From positions 500,277-564,276 of the forward strand of contig CAUJNA010003495.1 of the NCBI GenBank assembly GCA_963377175.1: a stretch of DNA of 64,000 nucleotides. Reading direction: 5' to 3'. Of the stretch, positions 11,471-22,626 are shown piece by piece (position 1 is the first letter of the stretch; each line of letters begins with the position of its first letter). A program made the position numbers and the translations under genes. The notes beneath the pieces were generated by a model. That model did no database searches. It had not been told where the DNA came from and worked only from the letters and a program-made list of their open reading frames with translations. This DNA comes from Effrenium voratum (taxonomy: Eukaryota; Sar; Dinophyceae; Suessiales; Symbiodiniaceae).

Positions 11471-13029
11471 GCACCCCAACGAGCTTCCGACGCAACTAAA
11501 AAAAAAACGCCGCATCTTTTCAACCAACTCCCATGCGCATCACTGTTGAAATCAGCGAATCACCGCGAGCGTCCAACGCAAAAAAAAACGGCGAAAACGG
11601 CCGGCCGACCCGCCCGGGCGCGGCTGAGCAGCGCCGCTGGGCTCCCGCGCTCCTGCTGCCCGGGCGCCACCGGCGAGGGCCACCGCGCCGGCGCCCAGCA
11701 GCAGATCTGCGCCGGGCCCGGCCGGGAGGCCAGGCGCAAAAAAAAAAACGGGACAGAATCAAAAAGAGGCACAAAAAGAAACCAAAGACTTGCCGAGGAC
11801 AGCGACGTATTGGTTAGTAAGGATCCCAAGTGGATGACCATCCCTGGTAACCTCAAGTAAAGAAACCGGTCTTTGGGCCATGTCATTGCCATGGCCTCGC
11901 TATGGTTGGTGGAGTTGGTGGACATAAATACCCTAAATGATGTCCATGGGGTGCCCGGCTAAAACTCGTACTATGAGAAAAGATGGCCCTTTGCAGGGGA
12001 CGTCGCTGGAAGATTATATACGATTTACCCCAATGTAATTTCATCGGAGTTGATGCAAAGGCTACATGGGAGGACCATCAGGAAACCACCGAAAAAGGGG
12101 ATTGCTTTCCCCAAACGGGGAAAAGTTACCCATGGTCATTTGGGGGCCGAACCGAATATGGGTCTGCCCTTCTTTGAGGGTACCCTTTCTGGGGTTTAAA
12201 GGGAGACCACCAGGAAAATCGCCGCCATTTTGTAGGTCCACTCTCAAAACAGACAAATCTACGTCGATCAGCGGTGATTCACCCGGCGAATCAGCATGCC
12301 ACGAGCTGCCTTGTGGCGCGAAGGCCCAAGCGCTCGCCATGGTCGGGGAGCTGCAGAAACTCGGTGCGTCGCGGGAAGTCTGCGGAAACTTCGTGGGATG
12401 GGAAAAACAATCGCGTGCGCGCCCGAAGCTCAGCGGAAGATGGGGTTTCGGATGCTCGGAAGATGGGGTTGCGTTGGAGTTTGGCCTCGCGCCGAGCCCT
12501 CCGGGCGGAAAAGGAAAGCCAAGCTGGGCCCTGCCGGAGCTCAGAGAGGCACTCTTTGAGTGCCTTGAGCCGAGTCTCGCCGAAAACAGGTGTTGCATGC
12601 ATCGCAAAATCCCAAAAGCTGCGTGTGCCAAGCAGGCAGACTTGAAGAAACGACAAGCTCAAGCAACATCCGCTGGACCCGGAAGCATGCGCCCTTCCGA
12701 TGGCATCACGTGCCTCGTTCCCTCAACAGGAGCCTTGGTTTGCAACTGGTTGTGTGAAGGGTGGAGGATTTTAAGGTCGCGGGATTTTGCTCAGATGTGT
12801 CTTCGCCCAAAAACCCAAGGCTGGTGAACAGCGCTCTGTTCCTGGCAGAAGACAAAGGTTCAACCGCAGAGTGGCAAGTGACACTTTCGGCCCGACACTT
12901 GCTTCTTCCAAGGGAAGAAATGATGGGACGACCAGATTCCGACAAACCCGATCAAGGACAAAGCCCCCCATCTTCGCCATCCTTCTGGGTTTTCACACCT
13001 TCTTCTTCGGGGGGGCAACGGATCGGTCT

Positions 13030-16000
13030 CAGCCCCGCGGCCAAACGGTCCCCCGCCTCGCCGCAAGTGAACTGCCTGCCAGGCGCGGGCAGGGGAAAGG
13101 CCACGGTCGACGTGATGGCAAAAAGACGATAGAAGGAACAAGGCAAACAACTCGTTTTTATTTTTCCAATTCAACAAAAAGGGCCAGAGAAATGTCAGCA
13201 AGCCGGCAGGAAAACAACTGCTAAAACCACCACCCCTCCCTCCCCCCACACACACACACACAAAGACACCACCTACACACACAGACACAAAAGAAAAATC
13301 GAAGAACGGCCGGCGCCCCCAAAAAACGCCCCATCCGCCTGGTGGCCTTGTCGCAGCAGTCGGTGCCCACGGCCCAGAAGTCCACGGTGCCGCTCTGAGA
13401 ATCGCGAGCGAGCGAGCGCTCGGCTTTTGGCGGCTTGGGGGACGGGGGGGTGCCTCGTTTTTGAGGTGGCGTGATTCGGTTTTCGGTTTTCTCAGGTGGT
13501 GTGAGTTGTTTTTTGAGGTTTTTTGAGGTGGTGTTTTTTGTGAGGTGTAGACAAACCCCAAACGGAAACATGTTTGCGCCAGTTTGGGCGTCCTGCTTTT
13601 CAGGGTGGCCTTTCTTTTGGGTGGGTGGTAAAGGACAACCGAAGCCATTGTGGGGTTCACCTGTTCTAAGACACCGTAGAGTTTCAACAAAGGGGCCACA
13701 ACCCCTTTCTTTTCGGAATGACGACATTTTTTTGCTGAGGGTCATGGAGACTCCAGGTGCAGCCGGGCATGCATCTCAATCAGCAATCTTTGAATCACCG
13801 CCATGTCCAGAGGTAGTTCCCTGTTCAAATTCATGGGCATCTGTTCAGATGTTTCTTCGTGCCTTGCAAAATGTGGCTGATGCCATGCGTTTGCCGGCGG
13901 TTTCCAGGCCATTGCTCAACCCCAGCTGCCGCGCTGAAAGTTCCAGAGAAGGGGTTCTTAGAGGGGCACAAATGAGCAATGCCTCAACCACTTGCCCAGG
14001 CCAGCGGACCCCAAACCTATCGGATCCGCCAGGATGTCATACAGGTAAGTTGCCCAAGACAACGGTGTTGCAAGTTGTTATACTGCAATTGGTTGTATCG
14101 TAGCGAAGCTCATACCAAAGATGCATCCTACAGGTTGCATGTGCAAAATGCTCGAAGTTGGCCGCGAAGGTGCATATCCGAGATAGGTGCAATCTGAGGC
14201 ACCTGTTGGTCGGGTTCTATCGCAAGTCTTTTGCGTGAAGTTTCTCTTCGAATTCATCCCACGGCCCGAAGAATTGCATACGAAGGCCTCTGGCGATTAG
14301 ACATTCCCGCCCTTCCTCAATTGAAAGTTGCAAAGTAATCAGCCTCCCCCTTTCTATTTGGAGGTGCCTTCACAATGGCCAGACCATGCCATGGGTTCAA
14401 CCCGCCACCAAAATGCCATGCCACGCCTTTTCGCCTCCTTTGCATCACTTGTGCCCATTGCGATGGCCTCCGGCATCACGAACTCACCCTCCATGGCCAC
14501 CTGGTCATGAGCCAAAATCAAACCAGGATATGGACTGCAGGTTGAGTCCTGGCTTCCATTTACCAGGGCAACCCATTTTGGGTACCCATTTTGGATCCAC
14601 ACCCACCCGAGAAACCCAAAAACAACACAACTCAGCCAGCCCCTTTGTGCGGAGATCCAGACGGACGTTCTTCTGTGCAGTGGAGAACCATTTTGTGTTG
14701 CGCAGCCAGGACGGTGGAGGGGGATGGGCGGTCCAGATCTGCTCGGAGTCGAGATTTTGCCCCTTCGAAGAGTGGCACTTTTTTCCCTGGCCACAGGACT
14801 TGGACTGTGAGCCTCCTGAAGTGCTCAGCATCCAGCATCCACGGTGTGACCAAAAAAGGGCCACCGAGATCAGAAACTGCAGCATCTGAGGGCTTCACAG
14901 AAAGTGAGCGAAATGAAAAGGAACACCCGGGCTTTTAAACCACTATTTGGGGCTGGGTGCCCCTTTTTGGGTGGTTTCAAAAGAAAACTGGAAAACCGCC
15001 ATTTTGGGGGTTCACCGATTTTAAGAGACACCCAGTTGAAAAACTGTTTCATGCACACACGAGCGCGCGCCTCCTGCAAGCCCTTCTGATTCCGCAGCGG
15101 CTGGCCTGACGACGAAGGACTCGCGGCTTACTCGCCGCGACTTGTCCGGACCAGGATCTGGCAAGGGCTCGTCCCAAAAACAACCAAGCACCTGCAGTTC
15201 CCCACTCCGAATGCTTTGTTCTCAAGACTATGACGTGTTCTGACGTATGCTCTCTTTGTTTCCCCACTCAAGTATTTTACATTGACTTTGTTTCCCAATC
15301 CCCACAACTTCAGAAGAACAAGCAAGGGCACATGGGAGGAGAACACCAACGAGACGCCAATGAAACACCCATGAGTACCAAAATGCAAATGCGAAAGAAA
15401 AGGAGAAAGAAAAAAAAGAAGAAGAAAAAAGAGGAAGAAAACAAGAAGAAGAAGAAAAAGAAACGTCATTTCCCCTTAACGGAGACGATCTGCACCTCCA
15501 GTGCTGGCCCCCCCCCCCCCCCTGGCTTCGGCTTCGCGCTTCAGCCGCGCCTACAATGGGCGCGGCGCAGAAGGTGCGGCGGCTGCGGAAGGAGACCATC
15601 TGGCCGCTGAAGGCAAAACTCGCGCCGGGCTTTTGACCAAATGGTTTTGGGTCAAAATGAAACCAGAATGTGGACTGCAGGTTGAGTCCATGTTTCCATT
15701 TACCAGGGCAAGCCATTTTGGGGTTACCCTAGTTTTGACCCACAGCCAAATGGCTGTGGCTGAAGAAAAACGGAATTCAAAATGGGTTGCCCTGGAAAGT
15801 GGAAACATGGACCAAAACCTGCGGTTTGCCCCTCCGGTTTAATTTTGAGCCACACCCAAATGAGTATGGGCCATTTTTAAGCCACCATATGGACCGCAGG
15901 TTTTAGTCCATGTCTCCATGGCCGATCTGCGGCCGACTTGCCGGGGTTCACGGCTGGGAACCCCATGTGAAATTGTGGGGCAGTGAGAGAAACCGGTTTG

Positions 16001-16402
16001 GTTCCAAAGGCTTCACAAAGGCCAAGCTGATTGAACCACCAACACTTTGCAGGACTTTTCGGCCCCTCCGGCAGAAAAATCGACCCATGTTCCGGGGAAT
16101 TTCCGCTGTATCGAGATGGATCTTGGACATGGAGAGAAAACGCCCTCGAATTCGACTCGCGTAAGACCGTCATCAGCCAAGGAGAGCCACAGAAACCATC
16201 TCTTCTGTCTGCACGCAGCCCCACAAAGCGTATTTGACACATGTCTATCGAGATTCACCAAGGAGAGACGGAGATTGCCAATGTACTATATGTATATCTT
16301 GATATGTATAAGTTGATGTGTATATACATAACATGAAAAACAGAGAGAAAACATTACTTATATCAAAAGAGAGAGAGAGAGAGAAACAAATAGAAAAGGA
16401 GG

Positions 16403-16433
<31 letters not shown>

Positions 16434-19167
16434 AAACAAGAAAAAAGAAGAAGAAAAAAGAGAGAACACCTTCAAACAAAAAAACAAGAGGTGAACCTGT
16501 GCGCAAGCAACTCTCCCTTAGAACAACCTGGAAGTCCTCTTCCCCCTTTCTCCCTGGGCCCTGGGCCTCGGCGGTGGCCACCTCGGTGCCCTCCTTGAAG
16601 TAGACCTCCCCGGAGTCCATGTAGCTCTGGCCCTTGGCCCTGGCGGGGTCCAGGTCCGTGTAGGACACCAAGTCCTGGCTCCGGTTCCGGTGGCGAGCGG
16701 CCAGGTTGGGCGGTTCCGGGCGCCGGGGGCCGCGGAAATCGGAGCTTCCCCAAAGGAGGGGTCGCCTCAACATGGCGGGATTGCTTGTTGGATGTCGTGT
16801 AAAAAAAATCGGAAAGCGAAAAAGTCTAAACTGATTCGCGACCCCCCCCTTCCTGGCTCACGAAATCACGAAATGGCCGAGGTTGGCGCCTGGTAAGTGT
16901 AGAAGCTAATCATGTTGTGCCCATAGTTCTGGTCTGCAGCCCAGAGCCCCAGCAGCAAGCCCAGCCTTCAGTCTGGGCCCTTCCAATTCGAGGGAACACC
17001 CGCTGAAGGAATGGTCGCCTTAGGTGAAGGAAATCCGAACAAGTCGGGGCTTACGCGTGCATCTTGCATCTTGCATCTTGCATCTCCCAAGCTGCCTCGC
17101 CAATTCGGATGAACGTTGTCACCCCGACGTCAAAGTAAATAAGGGATGTGCACCGAGATCTTGCACACACCAGGAAATATGGCTGTGAGTCAAAACCAAT
17201 GCTACCACCCATTTTTGAGCCTGTTTTAGTGAAGATTGAAACGTTCACTGCCGGTACGAGATTTTGGCCCATAATCATATCCCTTCCCAGAACTTCTGCT
17301 GCTTTTTTCGGTTTTCTGGCTTTCGCCGCGCAGAATGGTTGGAAGCTTCGGACATGGGGGAGGAAAGCACCGCTGGCAGCTGGGTGAATCAACTGCTTGT
17401 TGAAACGTGAATACTTAACCCCGGATTCTGCGCACCCTCGCTTTTTTCATGGGATGGGTGCTGCCAAGAGCAATGGATCCCCTCTAAAAAAGGGGCGCAC
17501 CCCCTATGAATCAACCAGTTCACCAACAGAACTACAACACTCCTGCACCACGTGGGATAGATGAAACCCTACAAGCAATGGAAAAAAACCCTTCCAATCC
17601 CACCTGGGGCGAAATGGATTTCGTCCTGTGCTCCCAAAAACAAAAATGGATTCCTAAAAAGTAATGGCAGCCCTCTATGACCCACTGGGAAATTCTGCCG
17701 CCGTAGCTTTCTGTTCCTCTTCACTTTTGGCGTCCGAGGCCGTGGCCAGAGGCAAACGCTCTGCGCCAGGAACTTCCGGCAGGGCACCTGGCGCCTGCGC
17801 GAGGCGCAAATCGGTCCCAAGATCCCGATTCCCAAATCCCAAGGATGGATTTCCAAAACTCCGTTCGGACTGCTTGTTTATCAAGCAGAGTTCAAAATGC
17901 CAACTGCTAAAAATCCCAAGATCCATAGATGAGCAAGAATCCATGGGGATTGGTGGTGCATCCGAATTCAAGTCTCCAACTGCCAAACATCCCAAGGGGT
18001 GCGGCCGACCAGAAACCCTTGGGGAGTTTTGAATGAACCTCAAATGACATACCCGATTGCCCCGAACTCAATTGTCATGCATGGAGGCTATATGAACAAT
18101 ATGATATGTATATATATATATATATATATGCGTATGTAAATATGGAAATATATATATATATAGATATATACATACGTGTACAGGCTACTCCAAACAAGGC
18201 TGGATGATCTCCCGCCAACAGCGAATTGAATGCCCGGTCCCGGTCAGCCACGCCTTGTTCCCCCCACCCCCCCACCCCCCCACCCCCTTCCCCCCCCCCC
18301 CCCACAAACAAATAAAAACAGACAACGCCGATCGTCATTGGCCAGCCTCCAACCTTCCCAAGTGGCAAAGGGTCACGGGTGCCATAATAATTTGCGTTCC
18401 AGAAAGGGATGGAAGGATGGAAAAAAGGGGCCGATCAACCCTCGGGATGTCTTCGGGGCAAACCCAGCCAGGTTTACGACAGTGGGCAACGTTCAACTCT
18501 AAGGCGAGACCTAACCCAGCATACCAGGACGCCCTTCCTAACGAGATGACTTGGGGCGAACATTAGCGAAGCAACAACTTTGCGGCGGGCAACCTTCAGT
18601 GTACCCGGCATCAATCCCAAACATATTCAGTGGAGCGAGGGTCCAGTCCGTGCCGCAATAGAAGCTCCAAGTGAAACCGTCGCATCGACGGAAGCTTGTG
18701 AGCTGCCTCCCTGGGTGAAAAGGGGGCGAAAGCGCGAACGGCATCCTGCCTGAACATGAGCACAGTCGCCTGAGCTCCGAGGCAAACAAAGGAGAAGTGG
18801 ATTAAGACGGATCAACAAATCCTATTGCAGAACCTTGGAACTGGATCAACAACTGGCTGGCTCCGCAAATGGATCATTCAGGACTGAAACCACCAACAAG
18901 AGAACAATAAACAGAAGTAAAAAGTCGGCAACCATCAACGGAACTGTTTATGATCATCATCAACCAAACCACCAATTTAACAAAATCACAAAACTACCAA
19001 GAACAAAAACATCAAAGGAAGAAACCGCAAAAACAAGGGTTCCAACAACCAAGTGGACCCCACCCGCTTTTGGGTGTCCAAATCCTGTGGGCCGGGCCCA
19101 GGTGAAGCCCGCGCAGGCCCCCAGCGCCGGCAGCAGGGCCAGGGCGGCCACGCGCCAGCTCTGGTAC
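13030..19167 (-). CDS. Membrane protein with DFWAVGTDCC motif (dinoflagellate-type family, function unknown)
   Basis: Minus-strand exons: 19167-19098, 16674-16567, 15599-15551, 15105-15071, 13394-13347 and 13071 to about 13030. The first encodes a hydrophobic helix, WRVAALALLPALGACAGFTW, probably a signal anchor. The 36-residue second exon carries SYTDLDPARAKGQSYMDSGE and VYFKEGTEVATAE. The third has RRTFCAAPIV, the fourth QPLRNQKGLQE, the fifth SGTVDFWAVGTDCCDK and the sixth FTCGEAGDRLAAGL. Phases fit from 16674 to 13071, and each donor is GC. The paired and spaced cysteines after a single TM helix suggest a lumenal or extracellular domain. I recognise this ordered motif set as recurrent in dinoflagellate proteins but cannot name a family or function. 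The N terminus upstream of 19167, the 19098-16674 junction and the C terminus below 13030 are unresolved. Confidence 0.62.
14506..14605. mobile_element. MITE-like element, family C, copy 1
   Basis: Contains TATGGACTGCAGGTTGAGTC and CCATTTACCAGGGCAACCCA, as in the copy at 15640, but its outer arms are degraded (GAGCCAAAATCAAACC at the left). Lies inside the intron between 15071 and 13394 of the membrane-protein gene. Confidence 0.5.
15640..15748. mobile_element. MITE-like element, family C, copy 2
   Basis: Starts TTTGGGTCAAAATGAAACC and ends AGTTTTGACCCACAGCCAAA, giving inverted TTTGGGTCAAAA-type arms around a core with GTGGACTGCAGGTTGAGTCC. It lies about 40 bp upstream (transcript sense) of the exon at 15599, in the preceding intron. 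Confidence 0.6.
15751..15868. mobile_element. MITE-like element, family C, copy 3, opposite orientation
   Basis: Directly abuts the previous copy, tail to tail. It carries the reverse-oriented core (AAACCTGCGGTTTG) and ends TTTTGAGCCACACCCAAATG. A further fragment (GACCGCAGGTTTTAGTCC) follows to about 15925. Confidence 0.5.
16357..16470. repeat. (GA)n and GAAA-rich purine tract
   Basis: GAGAGAGA blocks at about 16370-16428 grading into AAGAAGAAAAAAG. Lies just outside the 16567 donor, in the intron of the membrane-protein gene, where the transcript would carry a pyrimidine tract. Confidence 0.85.
17054..17084. repeat. 7-bp tandem repeat CTTGCAT
   Basis: GCATCTTGCATCTTGCATCT over about four units, inside the intron between 19098 and 16674. 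Confidence 0.8.
18100..18182. repeat. (TA)n microsatellite
   Basis: TATATATA tracts around GCGTATGTAAATATGGAAA; located within the intron between 19098 and 16674. Nearby (18258-18303) is a long C-rich run. Confidence 0.85.
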
Positions 19168-19755
19168 CTGGAAGCCAGCTCCGCACTTCCAAACGCTGCC
19201 GTTGGGGTCCTCCCTTTGGGGTGGTTCTTCCGTTCTTTTGGAGCCGAAAGCTTCACCCTTGAATGTTGGTGGGTTCTAAAGGGAAACTAACCGTTGCTCG
19301 CCATTTTGGGGGGTCTCCAACCTGAAAAAACACACACGCACTCACACACAGAAAGGAGTCCCTTAAGTTGGGCAACTCGAGATTCTCTTAATGCGTAAAC
19401 CACAGAAGAAACAGCTAGGTCCCCTCTTCTGCCGAGACAAAGTGCCGGACAACCTGCCGGACAAGGTACGGGACAAGAATGTCCAGGAAGTTATCCGGAG
19501 AGTTGTCCGGAGGGTTGGGGTTGTCCGGCGGGTCCGAGCATTTTGCGAAAAAAATCAAGTTGTAACCCCCTGCTTTCCGATAAATTCCGAATCCAAAAAA
19601 AACCTCGGCTGGTCCCGGGTGTTTGTCCTGGCTTGAGCACGACCTTATGCGAAGCGGGGTTGTTGGTCCAAAAAGGCGCCTGCCATTGGGCATATGATCG
19701 GAATAGATTTGTGTTTTAGTTTTGTTGGTATGGGTCACATTAAAACACCGGGGAA

Positions 19756-19811
19756 CCGCAATTTTTAGTCCACTTCCCATTTTGGGTACCTATTCTTGAC
19801 CCACAGCCATA
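19756..19811. mobile_element. MITE-like element, family C, right-end fragment
   Basis: TTTTTAGTCCACTTCCCATT followed by GGGTACCTATTCTTGACCCA and CAGCCA matches the right part of family C; the left arm is absent. Confidence 0.4.
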
Positions 19812-21375
19812 TATACATAGAGAGAGAGAGAGAGAGCGAGAAAGAGAAAGCTACGCACAAAGGCAAAAAGGGGCCGCTGGCTTTGTCGCTTGCTTTGGGT
19901 TTCTCATCGTGCCCATTCGATACCCCCAGAAGTGACGAGGCAAATGCCATGTGAAGGGCCGAGAGCTTCTCAAGCGAATGGGAGTTTCTGCCACACAAGC
20001 AGGGAATGAGGGCTATGGATTCCTAGAGCATCCCCTTCCGGTTCATTCCCAAAGCCGGGAAGGTCATTCCCTATCACACCAGGTTGCTTCCATGCCAACA
20101 TGGAGTGAAGTTACATTGTCACAATAGACAATCATAATTTGTCAACTGAATGGTAACTTGTCAGCCAAATTGGCTGAAACTTGCTTCTTAGATGTCTTTT
20201 TGGAAGGAACGACCCCTTCCATGCCTTACGTAAGAACGCTGCGGATGCGGACGGCCGCCCGCCGATCGGTCGATGCCGCGAGCCTCCAACTACCGAAGCT
20301 CCAGTAGTAGACGTAACCTCGGCTCCAAAACGGGGGGGGGGGGGGGGTAGGGCGTAGAACTCATATAGTTTGGGAAACGCAGGACCATGGTGTCTGCTTG
20401 TCTTGGGGAAAATTTGCTTGAAATCCAATTGAATGCTGGTGGGTGCCAACCTGACGCGGATTGAGGCACTGGTGGGGCCACCGCCCCTGGACGCGCAGCG
20501 GGGGAAGGCCCCGCGCAGGTCATCACGTGTACCAGCAGGACCAGCTCAATTGAAAGAGGAAAGCTGGCCAAGGGCGTGCACTGCATCGCGGCGCCTTTTA
20601 ACCGATGCAGCTTTTGAACACATACTTCCTGGGCAAAGTGCTCAGTTTCTTTCATGACCACATACTGCGCGGCCATGTCACTACCATCGTCTCATTGCCC
20701 AGTCAAGCGAAAAATCGGGGGCCTCTTTGGGCCAGCGAAAGCGAAAACTCGGCTCTCAGCCTCTTTGGGATGCCAAACTCCGCTTGGCCAGCGACATGTG
20801 GTACGCCGAGGCGGTCTTCAAGAAAATTGAAGCCCACCATTTGGATGGGTCCTTTGTCTGTTTCAGTTGGTTTCATTTGACATGGAAGAAATGGCGGTGA
20901 GACAGTTTTTTTTCTCGGACATCACAGGAACTTGGCCCAAGTGTCGATGAAGTCCTCTGAACCATACCATAGGTAGGACCTGAGTCTGAGGCACCAAGAC
21001 TCAAGACCGGCAGATCTCCTCAATCTGAAGGCCAGCGGTTCCCCTACGTGTTTCGTGTCAATGCCCGAGACGAGCATTCCCCCAAAAATTGTGTTTTCCC
21101 TCCTCCTTTTAAAACCATGGGGTACTTTCAAAATATGGCTTCATCTCTGGTGCGAAGTGGACTTTGTCTATAATTGGGACAGCTTTCATGAAACACCCTT
21201 TCAAGGATTCGATTCCAACCTTTGGCACTGTGTGGCTTTTTCGCTAAGCCTTGCCGAGGTAGAGGCTTTGGCAAGCGCAGGCTGTCACCGGGCGTTGGCA
21301 CGAAGTCGGCCTGGCCGCGGAAAGCCAAGGGGATTGTTATCGGGGTGTAGTCATGGGGGCTGGGGGGGAGGGAGC

Positions 21376-21443
21376 CCAAATAAGCCCTCAATAAGCCCTT
21401 AATAAGGCCTTAATAAGGCCTTAAGGGCTCGATAAGGCCTTCA
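21376..21443. repeat. 12-bp degenerate palindromic repeat AATAAGGCCTTA
   Basis: About five units of AATAAG(C/G)CC(T/C)T, with AAGGCCTT palindromes in the second half and an inverted CCTTAAGGG in the middle. Confidence 0.8.
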
Positions 21444-22465
21444 TGGGGCATCTTGTCGAAGAGATGAGAGCAAAGAGATGGCAGATCCTTGTGAGCGACT
21501 TGCTAAGGAAAAAAAGGAAAATTCTACTCTCTGCAGCTGTCATGAGATGCTGTGTGTTATGAGTTTCTGCACCTCGCTAGCCTGTCTCTGCGCCAAATGG
21601 TGCAGTCCGAAACTTGCCCGGCAAATAAGCCAAGCGGCGTGATTGCAATCATCCAGAACCTTGGTCAATCAATCTCCAGTCGCACAAATACCCGCCACAA
21701 CAATGGGAAAAAATTGCAGGTCACAACGAAGATGCGCGATGCCGCGCAGCACAAAGCAGGCTGCCAGCAAAAGAGATGCCCACAGTCAGAACATCGGCCT
21801 TTTCGCTCGGCATTTCAGCCGAACGGCGCAAGTGTGGACAACGAATACGGAGCGCAAGCAGCCGTGAGCCAACAAAGTGTCTGACATGCGCATTCTGCTA
21901 AGCATTTCACGCGTGAAAAATATCGAATCCATTCGGCCAGGGACATGCAGAAATCCAAGACATCAAGAAAAGGAGCCAGAGCCCGTTGTTGCACCAAAGG
22001 GCAGAACCCCCCGAACGTCGCCCCGCGCCATGAAAGACTTTGCCAAGCCGCCACGCTGCCGCAGCCTGAAATGGAAGCCGAGCGAGTCCCCATGAATTTG
22101 TCAAGGTGAAAAATGACTGCAGCTCCTGCTGATGGATTGCAAGTCGAGGCTTGTTGGGCATCTGGATGAAATGCCAGCTGAGCACTATCTCTTTGAAGCG
22201 ACATGCCATGAGCCTGTCCCGACCTTTCCTTCAGCCCGTCAACCAAAACCTGGTCGGTGGGATCCAATGGGCCAAGCTCAAAAACCGCCAATCTAGACAC
22301 CTTCATGCTTGTCCATGGCACACAGGAAGCAATCAGCTTCAAGGGCAAAACCCGTCGGCCCCCAAAATGACCAAACTTGTCCCATGGTTGAAGCATCATA
22401 TTTCCATGTCTTTAGCGGCCTTCCCTTTCCATCGGCCCCATGCTCGCCGCACCTTTTCATCCATG

Positions 22466-22586
22466 TGGCGGTGGGTCAAAACCAATGGTACCAGTTTGGG
22501 GTAGGTGAATTCACCTCCATTTTAGTCTAGAGTGGGAATTGGGATGTTCACTGGGGCCAACCGATTTGGGTTTTGACCCATGGCCA
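22466..22586. mobile_element. MITE-like element, family B, best-preserved copy
   Basis: 121 bp, starting TGGCGGTGGGTCAAAACCAA and ending TTTTGACCCATGGCCA. The arms pair over about 25 bp, with TGGTACC at one inner edge and GGCCAACCGATTTGG at the other. Opposite orientation to the copy at 716. It is 40 bp downstream of the hydrolase exon ending at 22627 in transcript sense. Confidence 0.65.
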
Positions 22587-22626
22587 TGTGGCTCTGAGCC
22601 GCCCGCATGCGGGATTCCGGATGCGC

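Larger units (their letters stand above)
9672..13029. other. Region between two genes; GC-rich islands but no confirmed exon
   Basis: Three GC-rich islands (10580-10700, 11600-11740, 12290-12560) have exon-like composition and may hold the missing C-terminal exons of the membrane-protein gene, but no motif or phase chain could be established and both strands read open. The rest is AT-rich or low complexity, including (TA)n at 10130-10220 and a loose TGGTGGTTCCCATGGTCAT repeat at 11300-11470. Confidence 0.45.
19168..22465. other. Region between hydrolase and membrane-protein genes; no confirmed exon
   Basis: Should contain the missing last exon(s) of the hydrolase and the first of the membrane protein. 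GC-rich stretches at 20225-20300 and 20455-20560 read open on both strands without recognisable motifs. A 194-codon open frame on the minus strand (22399-21815) has no exon-like composition or recognised domain. Other contents: G-run 20331-20347 and a GA microsatellite 19819-19836. Confidence 0.45.

Noticed and set aside
10580..12560. GC-rich islands at 10.64, 11.65 and 12.3-12.5 kb as C-terminal exons of the membrane-protein gene
   Set aside because: Both strands read open (for example LRATRQLVA on minus and ALAMVGELQKLG on plus at 12.3 kb), and no phase chain or motif selects one; recorded only as an unresolved region.
20225..20560. Possible last exon of the hydrolase with the catalytic His
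   Set aside because: Frames near 20.3 kb (YVYYWSFGSWRLAAS) and 20.5 kb lack a His in a plausible setting and could not be joined to the exon ending at 22627 with confidence.
21815..22399. 194-codon minus-strand open frame
   Set aside because: No recognised domain, composition unlike the accepted exons, and it spans sequence where only intron or intergenic DNA is expected; a single long frame is possible by chance in this GC range.
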